Positions 23,373 through 31,874 of a stretch of 38,116 bases of DNA are shown piece by piece. This DNA comes from Oscillospiraceae bacterium. GTDB taxonomy: Bacteria; Bacillota; Clostridia; Oscillospirales; Ruminococcaceae. Each line of letters starts with the position of its first letter. Within the stretch, counting starts at the first letter, position 1. Both the position numbers and the translations under genes were made by a program. Location of the stretch: positions 1 to 38,116 of the forward strand of contig SVMZ01000030.1 of assembly GCA_015067185.1 (NCBI GenBank). The letters are read 5' to 3'. The notes beneath the pieces are model-generated. The model was not told the DNA's origin, did no database searches, and saw nothing but the letters and a program-made list of their open reading frames with translations.

Positions 23373-25040
23373 TTAAACAGTTGCAAGTTTGCGGCAGCAT
23401 TCCGCCAGCTTTGCAGCTGTTTTTTTGCAGTTTTCCGCAGAATCTGCGGAAGCTGTTACATAGAGCTTGAGCTTCGGCTCGGTACCGGAGGGGCGCACCA
23501 CAATTTCACTCTTATCGGCAAGGAAGAAACGCAGCATATTGCTCTTGGGCAAGCCGGTTTCATCATTTTGGTAGTCAATGGCTTTTACAACAGCAATTCC
23601 TGCAAATTCGACAGGCGGCTGCTTTCTTACACCGTCAATAATTGCATTCATTTGCGCCATACCGGCAGCACCTTCAAACGCCATATTGACCAACTCGGAG
23701 CGGTAGTAGCCATATTCTTCGTAAAGGGCATCCAATGCCTCAAGAAGTGTCTTTCCTTCCGCCTTATAATATGCCGCCATCTCGCAGATCAGCATAGAAG
23801 CATTGACGGCATCCTTATCACGCACTGCATTTCCGGAGAGATAACCGTAGCTCTCTTCAAAACCAAAGATAAAGCGCTCTTCTTCGCCTTCTGCTTCCCA
23901 TTTTCCAATCTGCTCGCCGATGAATTTGAAGCCGGTCAGCAGATCAAACATCTCCACCTTGTATTTCTCCGCCACTCTGGCAGCCATTCCGCTGGTAACC
24001 ACAGTTTTGATGGCAGCCGCATTCTTCGGCATAGTTCCGTTTTTGGTACGCATACGGCAGATATAGTCAAACAGCAGCACACCCATCTCATTGCCGGTGA
24101 TCAGGCGCACACCGTCATCGGTGACCACACCCACACCTACGCGGTCGCAGTCCGGGTCGGTGGCGAGGCAGAAATCTGCGCCGATCTTTTTGGCAAGCTC
24201 GGTGGAAAGACGCATAGCCTCATGAATCTCGGGATTGGGATAGGGACAGGTGGGGAAGTTGCCGTCCGGCAGTTCCTGCTCGGGAACCACAGTAACCTGG
24301 ATATTGCCAAGTCTCTCCAGCATATGTCTTACCGGTTTGTTTCCTGTTCCATTCAGGGGGCTGTATACCACGCTGGTGGTTACCGCCGGTTTGGAAAGGC
24401 TGAGGGAGGCGATCATATTGTAATATGCGTTCAGAATATCTTCACCGATATAGCGTATCTTTCCCTCATTTACAAGAGCATCGAAATCCGGCATCTGTGC
24501 CGCGATCATCTCTTCTTTTTCGATGAAGGCCATTACCTTTTCGGAATCCTCTATATTGAGCTGGCAACCGTCCGGTCCATACGCCTTATATCCGTTATAT
24601 TTCGCCGGATTATGACTGGCTGTAATAACAATACCACCGTCGCAATGCAGATATCTGACGGCGAAGCTCAGCATCGGCGTAGGCATCAGCTCGGAATACA
24701 GCCACACCTGCACACCGGCAGCAGCCAGTGCCGCAGCGGCAACCTTTGCAAAAACCTTGCTTTTGATGCGGCTGTCATAGCCAATGGCACAGGAGGGAGC
24801 TGACGATACCTTCAGCAGATGTGCTGCAAAGCCTCTGGTCGCTCTGTCTACTGTGTGAATATTCATGCGGTTGGAGCCCGCTCCAATCACTCCGCGCAAA
24901 CCGGCCGTACCAAATTCCAGATCACGATAAAAACGGTCCGCCAGTTCATTCTCATCGGTAATATGCAAAAGCTCTTCTCTCAGTTCCGCATCCAATGCAG
25001 ATGAGCTCATCCAATGGTCATAACTTTTTTTCCATTCCAT
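23373..25040 (-). CDS. pgcA: Phospho-sugar mutase (alpha-phosphoglucomutase)
   Basis: A 555-aa member of the alpha-D-phosphohexomutase family, interconverting glucose-1-P and glucose-6-P (possibly mannose phosphates). Four domains are visible by motif: FGTAGLRG (~43-50), the phosphoserine loop TASHNP with Ser142, the metal loop TDPDCDR, the sugar loop GFEESYG and the phosphate-binding RPSGTEPK near the C-terminus. Length matches the Bacillus PgcA type. GGAGG lies 7 nt before ATG 25040. It has its own perfect promoter and is probably monocistronic, convergent with the GH29 gene. Confidence 0.95.
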   Translation of the reverse strand: MEWKKSYDHWMSSSALDAELREELLHITDENELADRFYRDLEFGTAGLRGVIGAGSNRMNIHTVDRATRGFAAHLLKVSSAPSCAIGYDSRIKSKVFAKVAAAALAAAGVQVWLYSELMPTPMLSFAVRYLHCDGGIVITASHNPAKYNGYKAYGPDGCQLNIEDSEKVMAFIEKEEMIAAQMPDFDALVNEGKIRYIGEDILNAYYNMIASLSLSKPAVTTSVVYSPLNGTGNKPVRHMLERLGNIQVTVVPEQELPDGNFPTCPYPNPEIHEAMRLSTELAKKIGADFCLATDPDCDRVGVGVVTDDGVRLITGNEMGVLLFDYICRMRTKNGTMPKNAAAIKTVVTSGMAARVAEKYKVEMFDLLTGFKFIGEQIGKWEAEGEEERFIFGFEESYGYLSGNAVRDKDAVNASMLICEMAAYYKAEGKTLLEALDALYEEYGYYRSELVNMAFEGAAGMAQMNAIIDGVRKQPPVEFAGIAVVKAIDYQNDETGLPKSNMLRFFLADKSEIVVRPSGTEPKLKLYVTASADSAENCKKTAAKLAECCRKLATV

Positions 25041-25089
25041 ATAAAAGCCTCCGAACAAATATCTGAATCATTTTGTTTCATACTATATT

Positions 25090-25118
25090 ATTATATTTCC
25101 TGTTTTCCCCTCTGTCAA
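25090..25118 (-). promoter_or_regulatory. pgcA promoter
   Basis: Minus strand: TTGACA (25118-25113), 17-nt spacer, TATAAT (25095-25090), both perfect, 50 nt before the start. Confidence 0.88.
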
Positions 25119-25271
25119 TCTTTCTCTTTATTTTACCATCTTTCTCTCTGTACATCAACAACTCTTGAGGTACCATCTGATAATTCCCCCTGTTCTATTC
25201 ATCTTATATTCACAAATATCCAGTATAATAGCCTTGACAACACCTGATACCACTACAGTGAGGACATCAAT

Positions 25272-26165
25272 ATGGAAAACCATTCGAAAAGCGTGTTGAT
25301 CATAACCAATCCACGTGCAGGAAAACTGAAAACAAAAAAATATCTCTCCCTGATCTCCAATGTCTTCATCGGCCGCGGTTATGACGTCACCACCAGACGC
25401 ACCCGCTGGCATAGGGATGCGGCTTCCATTGCCCACAGTCAGGCTTCCAAATATGACCTTGTTGTATGTTGCGGCGGTGACGGAACCCTCAATGAGGTGG
25501 TCTCCGGTCTCATGACTCTGCCGTCCCCCCCTCCCCTCGGTTATATTCCCATGGGCACTACCAACGACTTTGCCTCCTCCCTTGGTATTTCCCGCGATTT
25601 TATCCGCACCGCAAGAAAAATTATTGACGGAACACCGCGTAAAATTGATATCGGCGAGATGAACGGGAGGTATTTTACCTATATCTCCTCTTTTGGTGCT
25701 TTCACAGAATCCTCCTATTCTACGCCGCAGAACGCCAAAAACATTCTTGGCCACATGGCCTATGTTCTGGACGGTGTCGCACATCTCACCAATATAAAGC
25801 CTTATAAAATGACCATTGAAACGGCGGAACGCACCTGCTGCGGCGAATATCTCTTTGGTGCCATCAGCAATTCCACCTCGATTGCAGGACTGATCAAGCT
25901 CGACTCCTCTCTGGTGGACCTTGCAGACGGCAAGTTTGAGATTATGCTGATTAAGCTGCCCAAAACTCCTGTACAGATGCAGAAGCTGATCAACTCCCTG
26001 ATCCTTAAACAGTTTGACAGCGAGTTTATTGAGTTTTTTCACTCTTCTCATATCAAAATATCCACAGAAACTCCGGTTTCCTGGACCCTTGACGGAGAGT
26101 ACGGCGATAAAACTACCTTTGTTGAAATTATCAACCACCCCCAGGCGTTAACCATTATTATTTAA
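25272..26165 (+). CDS. Diacylglycerol kinase-family lipid kinase (YegS/DagK-like)
   Basis: A 297-aa soluble lipid kinase. NPRAG (13-17) and the nucleotide loop CGGDGTLNEV (67-76) followed by LGYIPMGTTNDFA are the diagnostic DAGK catalytic-domain motifs; a C-terminal beta-rich lobe ends with SWTLDGEYG. It phosphorylates diacylglycerol or a related lipid, recycling it into phospholipid synthesis. GAGGA precedes ATG 25272; a TATAAT at 25224-25229 may be its -10 box, with no clear -35. The GNAT gene follows 21 nt later. Confidence 0.92.
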   Translation: MENHSKSVLIITNPRAGKLKTKKYLSLISNVFIGRGYDVTTRRTRWHRDAASIAHSQASKYDLVVCCGGDGTLNEVVSGLMTLPSPPPLGYIPMGTTNDFASSLGISRDFIRTARKIIDGTPRKIDIGEMNGRYFTYISSFGAFTESSYSTPQNAKNILGHMAYVLDGVAHLTNIKPYKMTIETAERTCCGEYLFGAISNSTSIAGLIKLDSSLVDLADGKFEIMLIKLPKTPVQMQKLINSLILKQFDSEFIEFFHSSHIKISTETPVSWTLDGEYGDKTTFVEIINHPQALTIII

Positions 26166-26186
26166 CACCCTACGGAGGATATTCCG

Positions 26187-26705
26187 ATGCCGAAATATCA
26201 GATAGCCCCCGCAAAACAGGAACATTATGCGATCTGTGAAGAACTGATTCGAAAAAGTTTTGCTCCTGTTGCCGTTCAATTTGGGATCACCCCCGAAAAT
26301 GCACCAACCTATCCTGCTTTTTTACCGGATGGCGAACTTGGCAAAGATGCCAAAGACGGAAAAGAGATGTATATCTTATCCCAAAAGGATAAAATTATTG
26401 GTTTTATACAAATTGTAGTGATTGATAACACAGTTATCGACCTTGCCAAGCTGTGCGTTCTCCCCGAATACCGCCGTAAAGGCTGTGGAAAACAACTGCT
26501 TGATTTTGCCAAAAAAAGAGCCGCCGACATGGGGCGCCGCAAACTCACCCTTGGCATGATGGACCAGGATCTTAAACTGAAAAACTGGTATATCAAAAAT
26601 GGCTTTACCCAGACAGGGGTTCGTATCTATGCCACTCTTCCTTTTGCCGTCGGTTTTCTGGAGTGTCCTGTTTCTGTTAGCCCCGTTTTTTCACTCTTCC
26701 CCTGA
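26187..26705 (+). CDS. GNAT-family N-acetyltransferase
   Basis: A 172-aa GNAT. The acetyl-CoA loop is LCVLPEYRRKGCGKQLLDFA (R/QxxGxG/A pattern), and the C-terminal YIKNGFTQTG strand completes the fold. Substrate is unknown. CGGAGGA precedes ATG 26187. It is the second gene after the lipid kinase and ends before a terminator. Confidence 0.87.
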   Translation: MPKYQIAPAKQEHYAICEELIRKSFAPVAVQFGITPENAPTYPAFLPDGELGKDAKDGKEMYILSQKDKIIGFIQIVVIDNTVIDLAKLCVLPEYRRKGCGKQLLDFAKKRAADMGRRKLTLGMMDQDLKLKNWYIKNGFTQTGVRIYATLPFAVGFLECPVSVSPVFSLFP

Positions 26706-26744
26706 TCTCCATACTGCCGCGCAGCACAGTATCTCAGTATGATA

Positions 26745-26779
26745 AAACAGCAAAGAAAGTTTTTCTCTCTTTGCTGTTT
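26745..26779. terminator. Bidirectional terminator between the GNAT gene and rimI
   Basis: AAACAGCAAAGA (26745-26756) pairs with TCTTTGCTGTTT (26768-26779), followed by CTTTTTCC. It lies between convergent genes. Confidence 0.85.
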
Positions 26780-26842
26780 CTTTTTCCTCTGTTCACCGTA
26801 ACCGGCAACGCTCTCCTGGGGAGCAGCCTGCCTGTCATCCGG

Positions 26843-27298
26843 TTACCCCTCTTTTTTCAGATAGTATGTCATGATCACAGCATCCTCTTTTGGATGCTCA
26901 TAGTAGCCCTTTCTAAGTCCCAGCGACTCAAACCCGAATTTTGTATAGAGTGCAATTGCCGCCGCATTGGATACTCTCACCTCCAGAGAGACAAACGAAA
27001 GAGAGAGTTTCTCCGCCTCCGTCAGTATCTCCCGGATTAGCCCGGAGGCCACCCCCCGGCGCCTGTAAGCAGCGGTTACCGCAACATTGGCAATGTATCC
27101 CTCGTCCAGCACATAATGCATCCCGATATATCCTGCTATGCGTTTTTCCTCCTCGGCACAGACAAAACATGCCGATGGATTCTCCGCCTCGTACTTCAGC
27201 GATTCCTCGCTCCACGGATCGGAAAAACATTCCCTTTCAATTTCAGCCAGAGCTGCCGCATCCTCCCGGGTTATCCTTCGTATTGATATTCCATTCAT
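26843..27298 (-). CDS. rimI: Ribosomal-protein-alanine N-acetyltransferase (RimI)
   Basis: A 151-aa GNAT of the RimI type: the N-terminal IERECFSDPWSEESL block is characteristic, the acetyl-CoA loop is VAVTAAYRRRGVASGLI, and LEVRVSNAAAIALYTKFGF with GLRKGYY is the standard RimI C-terminal half. It acetylates the N-terminal alanine of ribosomal protein S18 in model species; in many Firmicutes rimI sits with tsaB/tsaD, which are absent here. The ribosome site is weak. A hairpin lies upstream between it and the next minus-strand gene. Confidence 0.92.
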   Translation of the reverse strand: MNGISIRRITREDAAALAEIERECFSDPWSEESLKYEAENPSACFVCAEEEKRIAGYIGMHYVLDEGYIANVAVTAAYRRRGVASGLIREILTEAEKLSLSFVSLEVRVSNAAAIALYTKFGFESLGLRKGYYEHPKEDAVIMTYYLKKEG

Positions 27299-27329
27299 TG
27301 GTATCTCATCCCGCTTTCCTGCAAATATA

Positions 27330-27361
27330 TGCCCGAAGCCGCATCCCGCCGGCTCCGGGCA
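27330..27361 (-). terminator. GC-rich hairpin between the unknown gene and rimI
   Basis: On the minus strand TGCCCGGAGCCG pairs with CGGCTTCGGGCA (12 bp with one G-U) around an 8-nt loop; only TATATTT follows, so it may be a weak terminator or an RNA-processing hairpin. Confidence 0.5.
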
Positions 27362-27400
27362 CTTGTCTTTTCTTCAGGGTGATAGAACAATCAAGGTCCA

Positions 27401-28000
27401 TTACTTTGCAAAATCGGCTTCCTTGATCAGTTTGCTGCAGAAATAGAAATAATAATCATATAGCTCGCTACCAAACATCTCAATCAGCTTTCTTCCCGGC
27501 ATTTCAACCAGTGCGGCAAAGGTTTTACCAATGCTGGCTGCTGCAGATTTTGTATGCCTTCCGCAGGCAAGATACATCGAGAATTCACTGGCATTTTCGA
27601 TGTATTCATAGAGTTCCGGATCATTCTCGCGCAGATAATCGTAAAATGCATCCTGTGCAGATTCTGCAACAATAGAATCCGGTGTTTGAAGCGCCAAAGT
27701 CATATCCACAACAAAAGCAAACAGAATCCTTCTGTTTTTAATCATCAACAAACTTTCCTTTTCATCTCGGCCGATCATGGCGGCGCTGTCTTTACGCAGC
27801 AGCTCTTCCCCCAGCTTTTTTCCTGTTTTCATCGCCTTTTTCAGATTGCCGTTCATTCTGTGTTTTTCATAAATAGCAGCTTCTTTTTCTCCTGCATCCA
27901 CCTTTTTTTCTCTGCTTTCTCCAACAATCTTCATATCTCTGTCATCTGCAGCATCGCTTACTTCCGGTTTTCTTTCATGCATATACTTCAAAGCGCTCAT
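27401..28000 (-). CDS. Uncharacterised helical protein
   Basis: About 199 aa from ATG 28000, or 210 aa if the TTG at 28033 is used; neither has a well-placed ribosome site (GAGAGG abuts the ATG), so the start is open. I recognise no family. Residues ~1-75 are highly charged and likely helical or disordered (many Lys/Glu, KKVDAGEKEAA); residues ~85-199 are more hydrophobic and helical, with RILFAFVVDMTLAL and a Tyr-rich stretch SELYDYYFYFCSKLI near the end. No signal peptide or clear TM helix. It lies between rimI and a PHP phosphoesterase on the same strand. Confidence 0.6.
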   Translation of the reverse strand: MSALKYMHERKPEVSDAADDRDMKIVGESREKKVDAGEKEAAIYEKHRMNGNLKKAMKTGKKLGEELLRKDSAAMIGRDEKESLLMIKNRRILFAFVVDMTLALQTPDSIVAESAQDAFYDYLRENDPELYEYIENASEFSMYLACGRHTKSAAASIGKTFAALVEMPGRKLIEMFGSELYDYYFYFCSKLIKEADFAK

Positions 28001-28082
28001 CCTCTCATGCCAGAAATTTCTCTTCAAACACAATATGCTTTTCTTTAACTCTTTTCAAACGGAACTCTCTGTGGGTTCCCAG

Positions 28083-28922
28083 TTATTCTTTTCTGTAGGC
28101 TTTTGCTGCTGCAAACAAGTCCGTGATTCCCTTTGCGTCGGTTATGCATGTCCCAATCGGTTCCGGACGATCATAATAAAAACCATGGAAATCACTGCCG
28201 CCGGTACGGATCAAACCGTATCTTTCCGCTATATCGGTCAATTCGCCCATTGTCTCCGGCTTATTGTTTCGGCTATCCACCTCAATGGCATCAATTTCGC
28301 CTTTTTCGGCCAGCTCCACCGCCATATCCACCGGTGCAAACTGTGTGGGATGCGCCAAACAAACCACACCGCCCGCCTGACGAATCAGTGCCGTCACATC
28401 ATGCAGCTCCAAATACTCCTTTTCTACACGGCAGCGTCTGCCGCTTCCGAAAAGATCATCGTACAGCTCTCCGAAAATTTTATCGGTATATCCCAATTCC
28501 ATCAGCGCATGCATAATGTGCTGACGGTAAGGTGCGCGGCTCTGCGAAGAATACCGTGCCACCTGTTCCAAAGTAATGGGATAAAGCCGCATTACGTTTT
28601 TCATTTCCTGGTTTCCTGCCCGGATCCTCTCTTCCAGCATCTTTGCGCAGGCACCTTCCAACCTTCTTGGAAACATTGGAAGATAGCAGATAACATGAGC
28701 TTTATATCCGCTTTTGTGATCCTGACAGGAAAATTCCACTCCCGGAATTACATGAACACCATGTCTCTTGCCCACAACAATGGCACGGTCCACCGCCGCC
28801 ATGGTATCATGATCCGTAATGGAGATAAAATCCATACCGGCCCGTTTGGCATAGGCGATCAGTTCTTCAATTCCAAGTGAGCCGTCAGACATCCTTGTGT
28901 GACAATGAAGATCTCCTATCAT
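28083..28922 (-). CDS. PHP-domain phosphoesterase (TrpH/YciV-like)
   Basis: A 279-aa PHP-family hydrolase. The N-terminus gives the metal motif DLHCHTRMSDG (His6, His8, Asp13), then SITDHDT, PGVEFS, CLAHP and GGSDFHG, which are the four PHP motifs in order. The closest known functions are 3',5'-nucleoside bisphosphate phosphatase and 5'-RNA exonuclease (TrpH/RNase AM). GGAGG lies 8 nt before ATG 28922; 18 further open codons upstream have no ribosome site. It has its own promoter. Confidence 0.9.
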   Translation of the reverse strand: MIGDLHCHTRMSDGSLGIEELIAYAKRAGMDFISITDHDTMAAVDRAIVVGKRHGVHVIPGVEFSCQDHKSGYKAHVICYLPMFPRRLEGACAKMLEERIRAGNQEMKNVMRLYPITLEQVARYSSQSRAPYRQHIMHALMELGYTDKIFGELYDDLFGSGRRCRVEKEYLELHDVTALIRQAGGVVCLAHPTQFAPVDMAVELAEKGEIDAIEVDSRNNKPETMGELTDIAERYGLIRTGGSDFHGFYYDRPEPIGTCITDAKGITDLFAAAKAYRKE

Positions 28923-28994
28923 TCCAAACACCTCCAAAAAAATATGGATTCCAAGAAAAAAACAGCCTCCCGACAAAGCTATATGTATATTTTT

Positions 28995-29023
28995 ATTATA
29001 GCAAACAGGATATTAAAACGCAA
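28995..29023 (-). promoter_or_regulatory. Promoter of the PHP phosphoesterase gene
   Basis: Minus strand: TTGCGT (29023-29018), 17-nt spacer, perfect TATAAT (29000-28995). Confidence 0.72.
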
Positions 29024-29080
29024 GGGAAAGAACCCATAAATATTCGTTCTTTTCAAAAAAATCCCAGCAATCTTTTCTGT

Positions 29081-29374
29081 TCAAAACCATCCCTTCATCT
29101 TTTCCCCTATCGTCTTTCTGGCACGTCGCGGATCCCTGAACTCACCTTTGATCAAAATAATATCTTCCCCGATGATCTCAATGCAATTCCAGGGTATCAC
29201 GAGATCCTCTTCTTTTCCCAGTATACCGAACAATCTGCTTTTTCCGTATACAATCAATGCTGTCACTGCGGAAGAGCAGCTGTCTATCTCGATATCGTCC
29301 GCATATCCCATTTTGATGCCATCTCTCACATTTATCACTTCCTTGCACCGCAATTCACTCAAACGGCAATTCAT
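29081..29374 (-). CDS. YlmC/YmxH-family sporulation protein (PRC-barrel)
   Basis: A 97-aa small beta-barrel protein. MNCRLSELRCKEVINVRDG, YADDIEID, the hydrophobic strand ALIVYG, LVIPWNCIEIIGEDIILI are the ordered motifs of the YlmC/YmxH family, which is conserved in spore-forming Firmicutes and expressed during sporulation, with no known activity. GGGTGA about 10 nt before the ATG may be the ribosome site. Its presence hints at a sporulation-competent or formerly sporulating lineage. Confidence 0.88.
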   Translation of the reverse strand: MNCRLSELRCKEVINVRDGIKMGYADDIEIDSCSSAVTALIVYGKSRLFGILGKEEDLVIPWNCIEIIGEDIILIKGEFRDPRRARKTIGEKMKGWF

Positions 29375-29466
29375 CGCTTTCTCACCCTTCTCTGCTGTTA
29401 TCTTTTCAATTCATGTTTATTTTCAAAAAATTTGTCCTATTCCTGAAGTATCTTACAAAATAAATA

Positions 29467-29495
29467 TTAACTTTTCCCTGCAAGTGTGCTATAAT
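29467..29495 (+). promoter_or_regulatory. Promoter of the M20 amidohydrolase-nagB operon
   Basis: TTAACT at 29467-29472, 17-nt spacer, extended -10 TGCTATAAT with TATAAT at 29490-29495; start codon 35 nt later. Confidence 0.82.
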
Positions 29496-29530
29496 AAAAA
29501 AGTTAAAATTACTTTACGGAGGAATTTACC

Positions 29531-30832
29531 ATGGATCATATTTCTACCGTCAAAAACGCTGTTTGCCATGAAATAGATCAGATCCGCGACCAAATTTGCA
29601 GCATCGGCGATGATATATTCTCACATCCCGAAACCGGCTTCCGTGAAACCCGTACCGCTGACCTTGTTGCAGCATTCCTCAGAGATCTCGGTCTCGAGGT
29701 ACGCACCGGTCTTGCCATGACAGGAGTCAAAGCCACCATCCGCGGCAGCAAGCCGGGACCCAATGTGGCTATTATCGCCGAATTGGATTCGGTTCTTTGT
29801 CTTGCCCATCCCAAAGCCAACGTCAGCACAGGCGCTGCCCACGCCTGCGGACACAACTCTCAGCTTGCCTCCCTTCTGGGTGCTGCTGCAGGTCTTGTGC
29901 GCAGTGGTGCCGCCGAACAGATGTGCGGCAGCATCACCATTTTTGCCGTTCCTGCCGAGGAATGCATCGAATTCGATTACCGCCGCCGCCTGATGAAAGA
30001 TGATGTTATCACCATTCCCTCCGGCAAGCCGGAGCTTGTCCGTCTGGGTGAGTTCGACGATATCGATATCGCACTGATGACTCATTCCGCCCCCAACCAC
30101 CCCAACCTCTGCTTTAACGTAGGCAACACCAGTCTCGGCTTTGTGACAAAAACCATCCGTTTTATCGGAAAATCCTCCCATGCCGGTGCCGCTCCCTTTG
30201 ACGGCGTCAATGCCCTCAATGCCGCCATGCTGGCCATGATGGGTATGCATGTTAACCGCGAGACCTTCCGCGACAAAGATCAGGTCCGTGTTCATCCCAT
30301 CATCCTCTCCGGCGGAGAAGTCATCAACACCGTTCCCGATGACGTCCGCATGGAACTGATGGTTCGTGCCGCCACTATTCCCGCCATGCAGGAGACCTGC
30401 AAAAAAGTTGATCGCTCCATTGAAGGCGCCTGCATTACCGTCGGTGCACAGTGTGAAATCAGCAACCTCCCCGGCTATCTCCCCCTCATGGAAAGCAGTG
30501 AGCTCAACGGTATTTTTGAACGCTGCACCGCAGAACTTTTTGGTGAACAGGCCATTATTCACGAGGAGCTCAGCTTCGGTTCCACCGATATGGGAGATAT
30601 CAGTCAGCTGCTTCCCTCCATCCATGTTATGCACGGCGGCTTCTCCGGCAGCCTGCACCGGGCTGACTTTGAGGTGGTTGACCCCAATGCCGCTTATATT
30701 GCCCCCGCCAAGGCCCTTGCCCGCACCGCCCTGGAGCTGCTTATCAACGATGCAGCCGAAGGCAAACGTGTCATCGAATCTTTTACCCCCGGACTCACCA
30801 AAGAAGAGTACCTGAAAATTGTTACTCCCTGA
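29531..30832 (+). CDS. M20-family amidohydrolase
   Basis: A 433-aa metallo-amidohydrolase of the M20D/AbgB kind. Metal-site motifs: AELDSV (Asp86), HACGHNSQ (Cys106, His108), PAEECIE (Glu pair), THSAPNHP, and a late HGGFSG. The usual CGHDxH is CGHNSQ here, an Asp-to-Asn and His-to-Gln change also known in AbgB-like members (CGHN). A dimerisation domain (~residues 195-310, KSSHAGAAPFDGVNALNA) is present. It removes an acyl or aminoacyl group from an amide; the substrate is unknown. CGGAGG precedes ATG 29531. nagB follows after 35 nt, so an amino-sugar amide is a possible substrate. Confidence 0.88.
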   Translation: MDHISTVKNAVCHEIDQIRDQICSIGDDIFSHPETGFRETRTADLVAAFLRDLGLEVRTGLAMTGVKATIRGSKPGPNVAIIAELDSVLCLAHPKANVSTGAAHACGHNSQLASLLGAAAGLVRSGAAEQMCGSITIFAVPAEECIEFDYRRRLMKDDVITIPSGKPELVRLGEFDDIDIALMTHSAPNHPNLCFNVGNTSLGFVTKTIRFIGKSSHAGAAPFDGVNALNAAMLAMMGMHVNRETFRDKDQVRVHPIILSGGEVINTVPDDVRMELMVRAATIPAMQETCKKVDRSIEGACITVGAQCEISNLPGYLPLMESSELNGIFERCTAELFGEQAIIHEELSFGSTDMGDISQLLPSIHVMHGGFSGSLHRADFEVVDPNAAYIAPAKALARTALELLINDAAEGKRVIESFTPGLTKEEYLKIVTP

Positions 30833-30867
30833 CCCAAAATGTATTTTAACCGAAAGGATGTCATAAA

Positions 30868-31590
30868 ATGAGACTTATTAAAACCAAGGATTATGCTGAA
30901 GCTTCCGCCGTCGCCGCTGAGATTATGGCTGCACAGATCATACTCAAACCCGACAGCGTGATCGGTCTTGCCACCGGTTCCACTCCCTGCGGCATGTATG
31001 CCAACCTTGTCAAAAAGTATCAGAACGGTCTGGATTTCTCTGCCGTAACAACAGTTAACCTGGATGAGTATGTCGGTCTTCCTGAGGAGCATGAGCAGAG
31101 CTATCGCAAGTTCATGAACGACAATCTCTTCAATCATGTTAACATCAAGCCGGAAAATACCCATCTTCCCAACGGTATGGCTGCCGACCCCGAAGCAGAG
31201 TGCGTTGCTTACGAGCAGCTCATCAACAGCCTCGGCGGCATTGATATGCAGCTCCTCGGCATTGGACACAATGGTCATATCGGCTTCAATGAGCCCTCCG
31301 ATCACTTTGTCTGCGATACCAACTGCATCACCCTCACCGCACGCACCATTGAAGCAAACTCCCGCTTCTTCGACAGCCCGGACGATGTTCCCCGCCGTGC
31401 TCTCTCCATGGGCATCCGCACCATCCTTCGTGCAAAACGCATCCTGCTCCTCATCACCTCTGAGGAAAAGGCTGAGATCCTGAAAAAAGCCGTCTACGGT
31501 CCTGTTACCCCCCAGGTTCCCGCTTCCATTCTTCAGCTTCATCCGGATGTCACCGTTGTTGCCGATGCCGGCGCCCTCTCTGCTCTCTAA
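30868..31590 (+). CDS. nagB: Glucosamine-6-phosphate deaminase
   Basis: A 240-aa NagB: glucosamine-6-P to fructose-6-P + ammonia. GLATGSTPCGMY (33-44) binds phosphate; VNLDEYVGL has the catalytic Asp; LLGIGHNGHIGFNEP has the His/Glu dyad; RALSMGI and KRILLLITSEEKA complete the fold. Length is at the short end of the family, lacking the C-terminal allosteric extension of E. coli NagB. CGAAAGGATG lies before ATG 30868. It shares the promoter of the M20 gene; nagA is not present. Confidence 0.95.
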   Translation: MRLIKTKDYAEASAVAAEIMAAQIILKPDSVIGLATGSTPCGMYANLVKKYQNGLDFSAVTTVNLDEYVGLPEEHEQSYRKFMNDNLFNHVNIKPENTHLPNGMAADPEAECVAYEQLINSLGGIDMQLLGIGHNGHIGFNEPSDHFVCDTNCITLTARTIEANSRFFDSPDDVPRRALSMGIRTILRAKRILLLITSEEKAEILKKAVYGPVTPQVPASILQLHPDVTVVADAGALSAL

Positions 31591-31606
31591 TCCTTTATCT
31601 TCTCTG

Positions 31607-31637
31607 CTGCGGCGATCACAGATCGCCGCAGTTTTTT
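31607..31637 (+). terminator. Terminator after nagB
   Basis: Perfect 11-bp stem CTGCGGCGATC / GATCGCCGCAG with a 3-nt loop, then TTTTTT. Confidence 0.95.
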
Positions 31638-31744
31638 GTAATCGATGCAATCCGTCTTGTCTGCCGCTTCTTTTTTCGGTTTACCGCTCACCTTTTCTGT
31701 CTCGTGTTTTCAACTGAATATCTGCTTTTTTGCGGGATAAAATA

Positions 31745-31773
31745 TTGTTTTTTTCATCGCTTTATGTTATGAT
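31745..31773 (+). promoter_or_regulatory. Probable cimA promoter
   Basis: TTGTTT at 31745-31750, 17-nt spacer, TATGAT at 31768-31773. Leader to the start codon is about 95 nt, without a recognisable T-box or leucine leader. Confidence 0.6.
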
Positions 31774-31874
31774 AAATATATGTATATCTTCTTTTGACGG
31801 ACATTTATTTTCCGTCTTTTCCACTTTTACGGTATCTTCTCAAAATATATCACCATACCATCGGAGAAAACCAG

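Noticed and set aside
23568-24803. Open frame of 411 codons opposite pgcA
   Set aside because: pgcA has all family motifs, a promoter and a ribosome site; the opposite frame has none.
29621-30658. Open frame of 345 codons opposite the M20 gene, Gly/His rich
   Set aside because: Composition is that of reversed codons; no start signal; the sense gene is certain.
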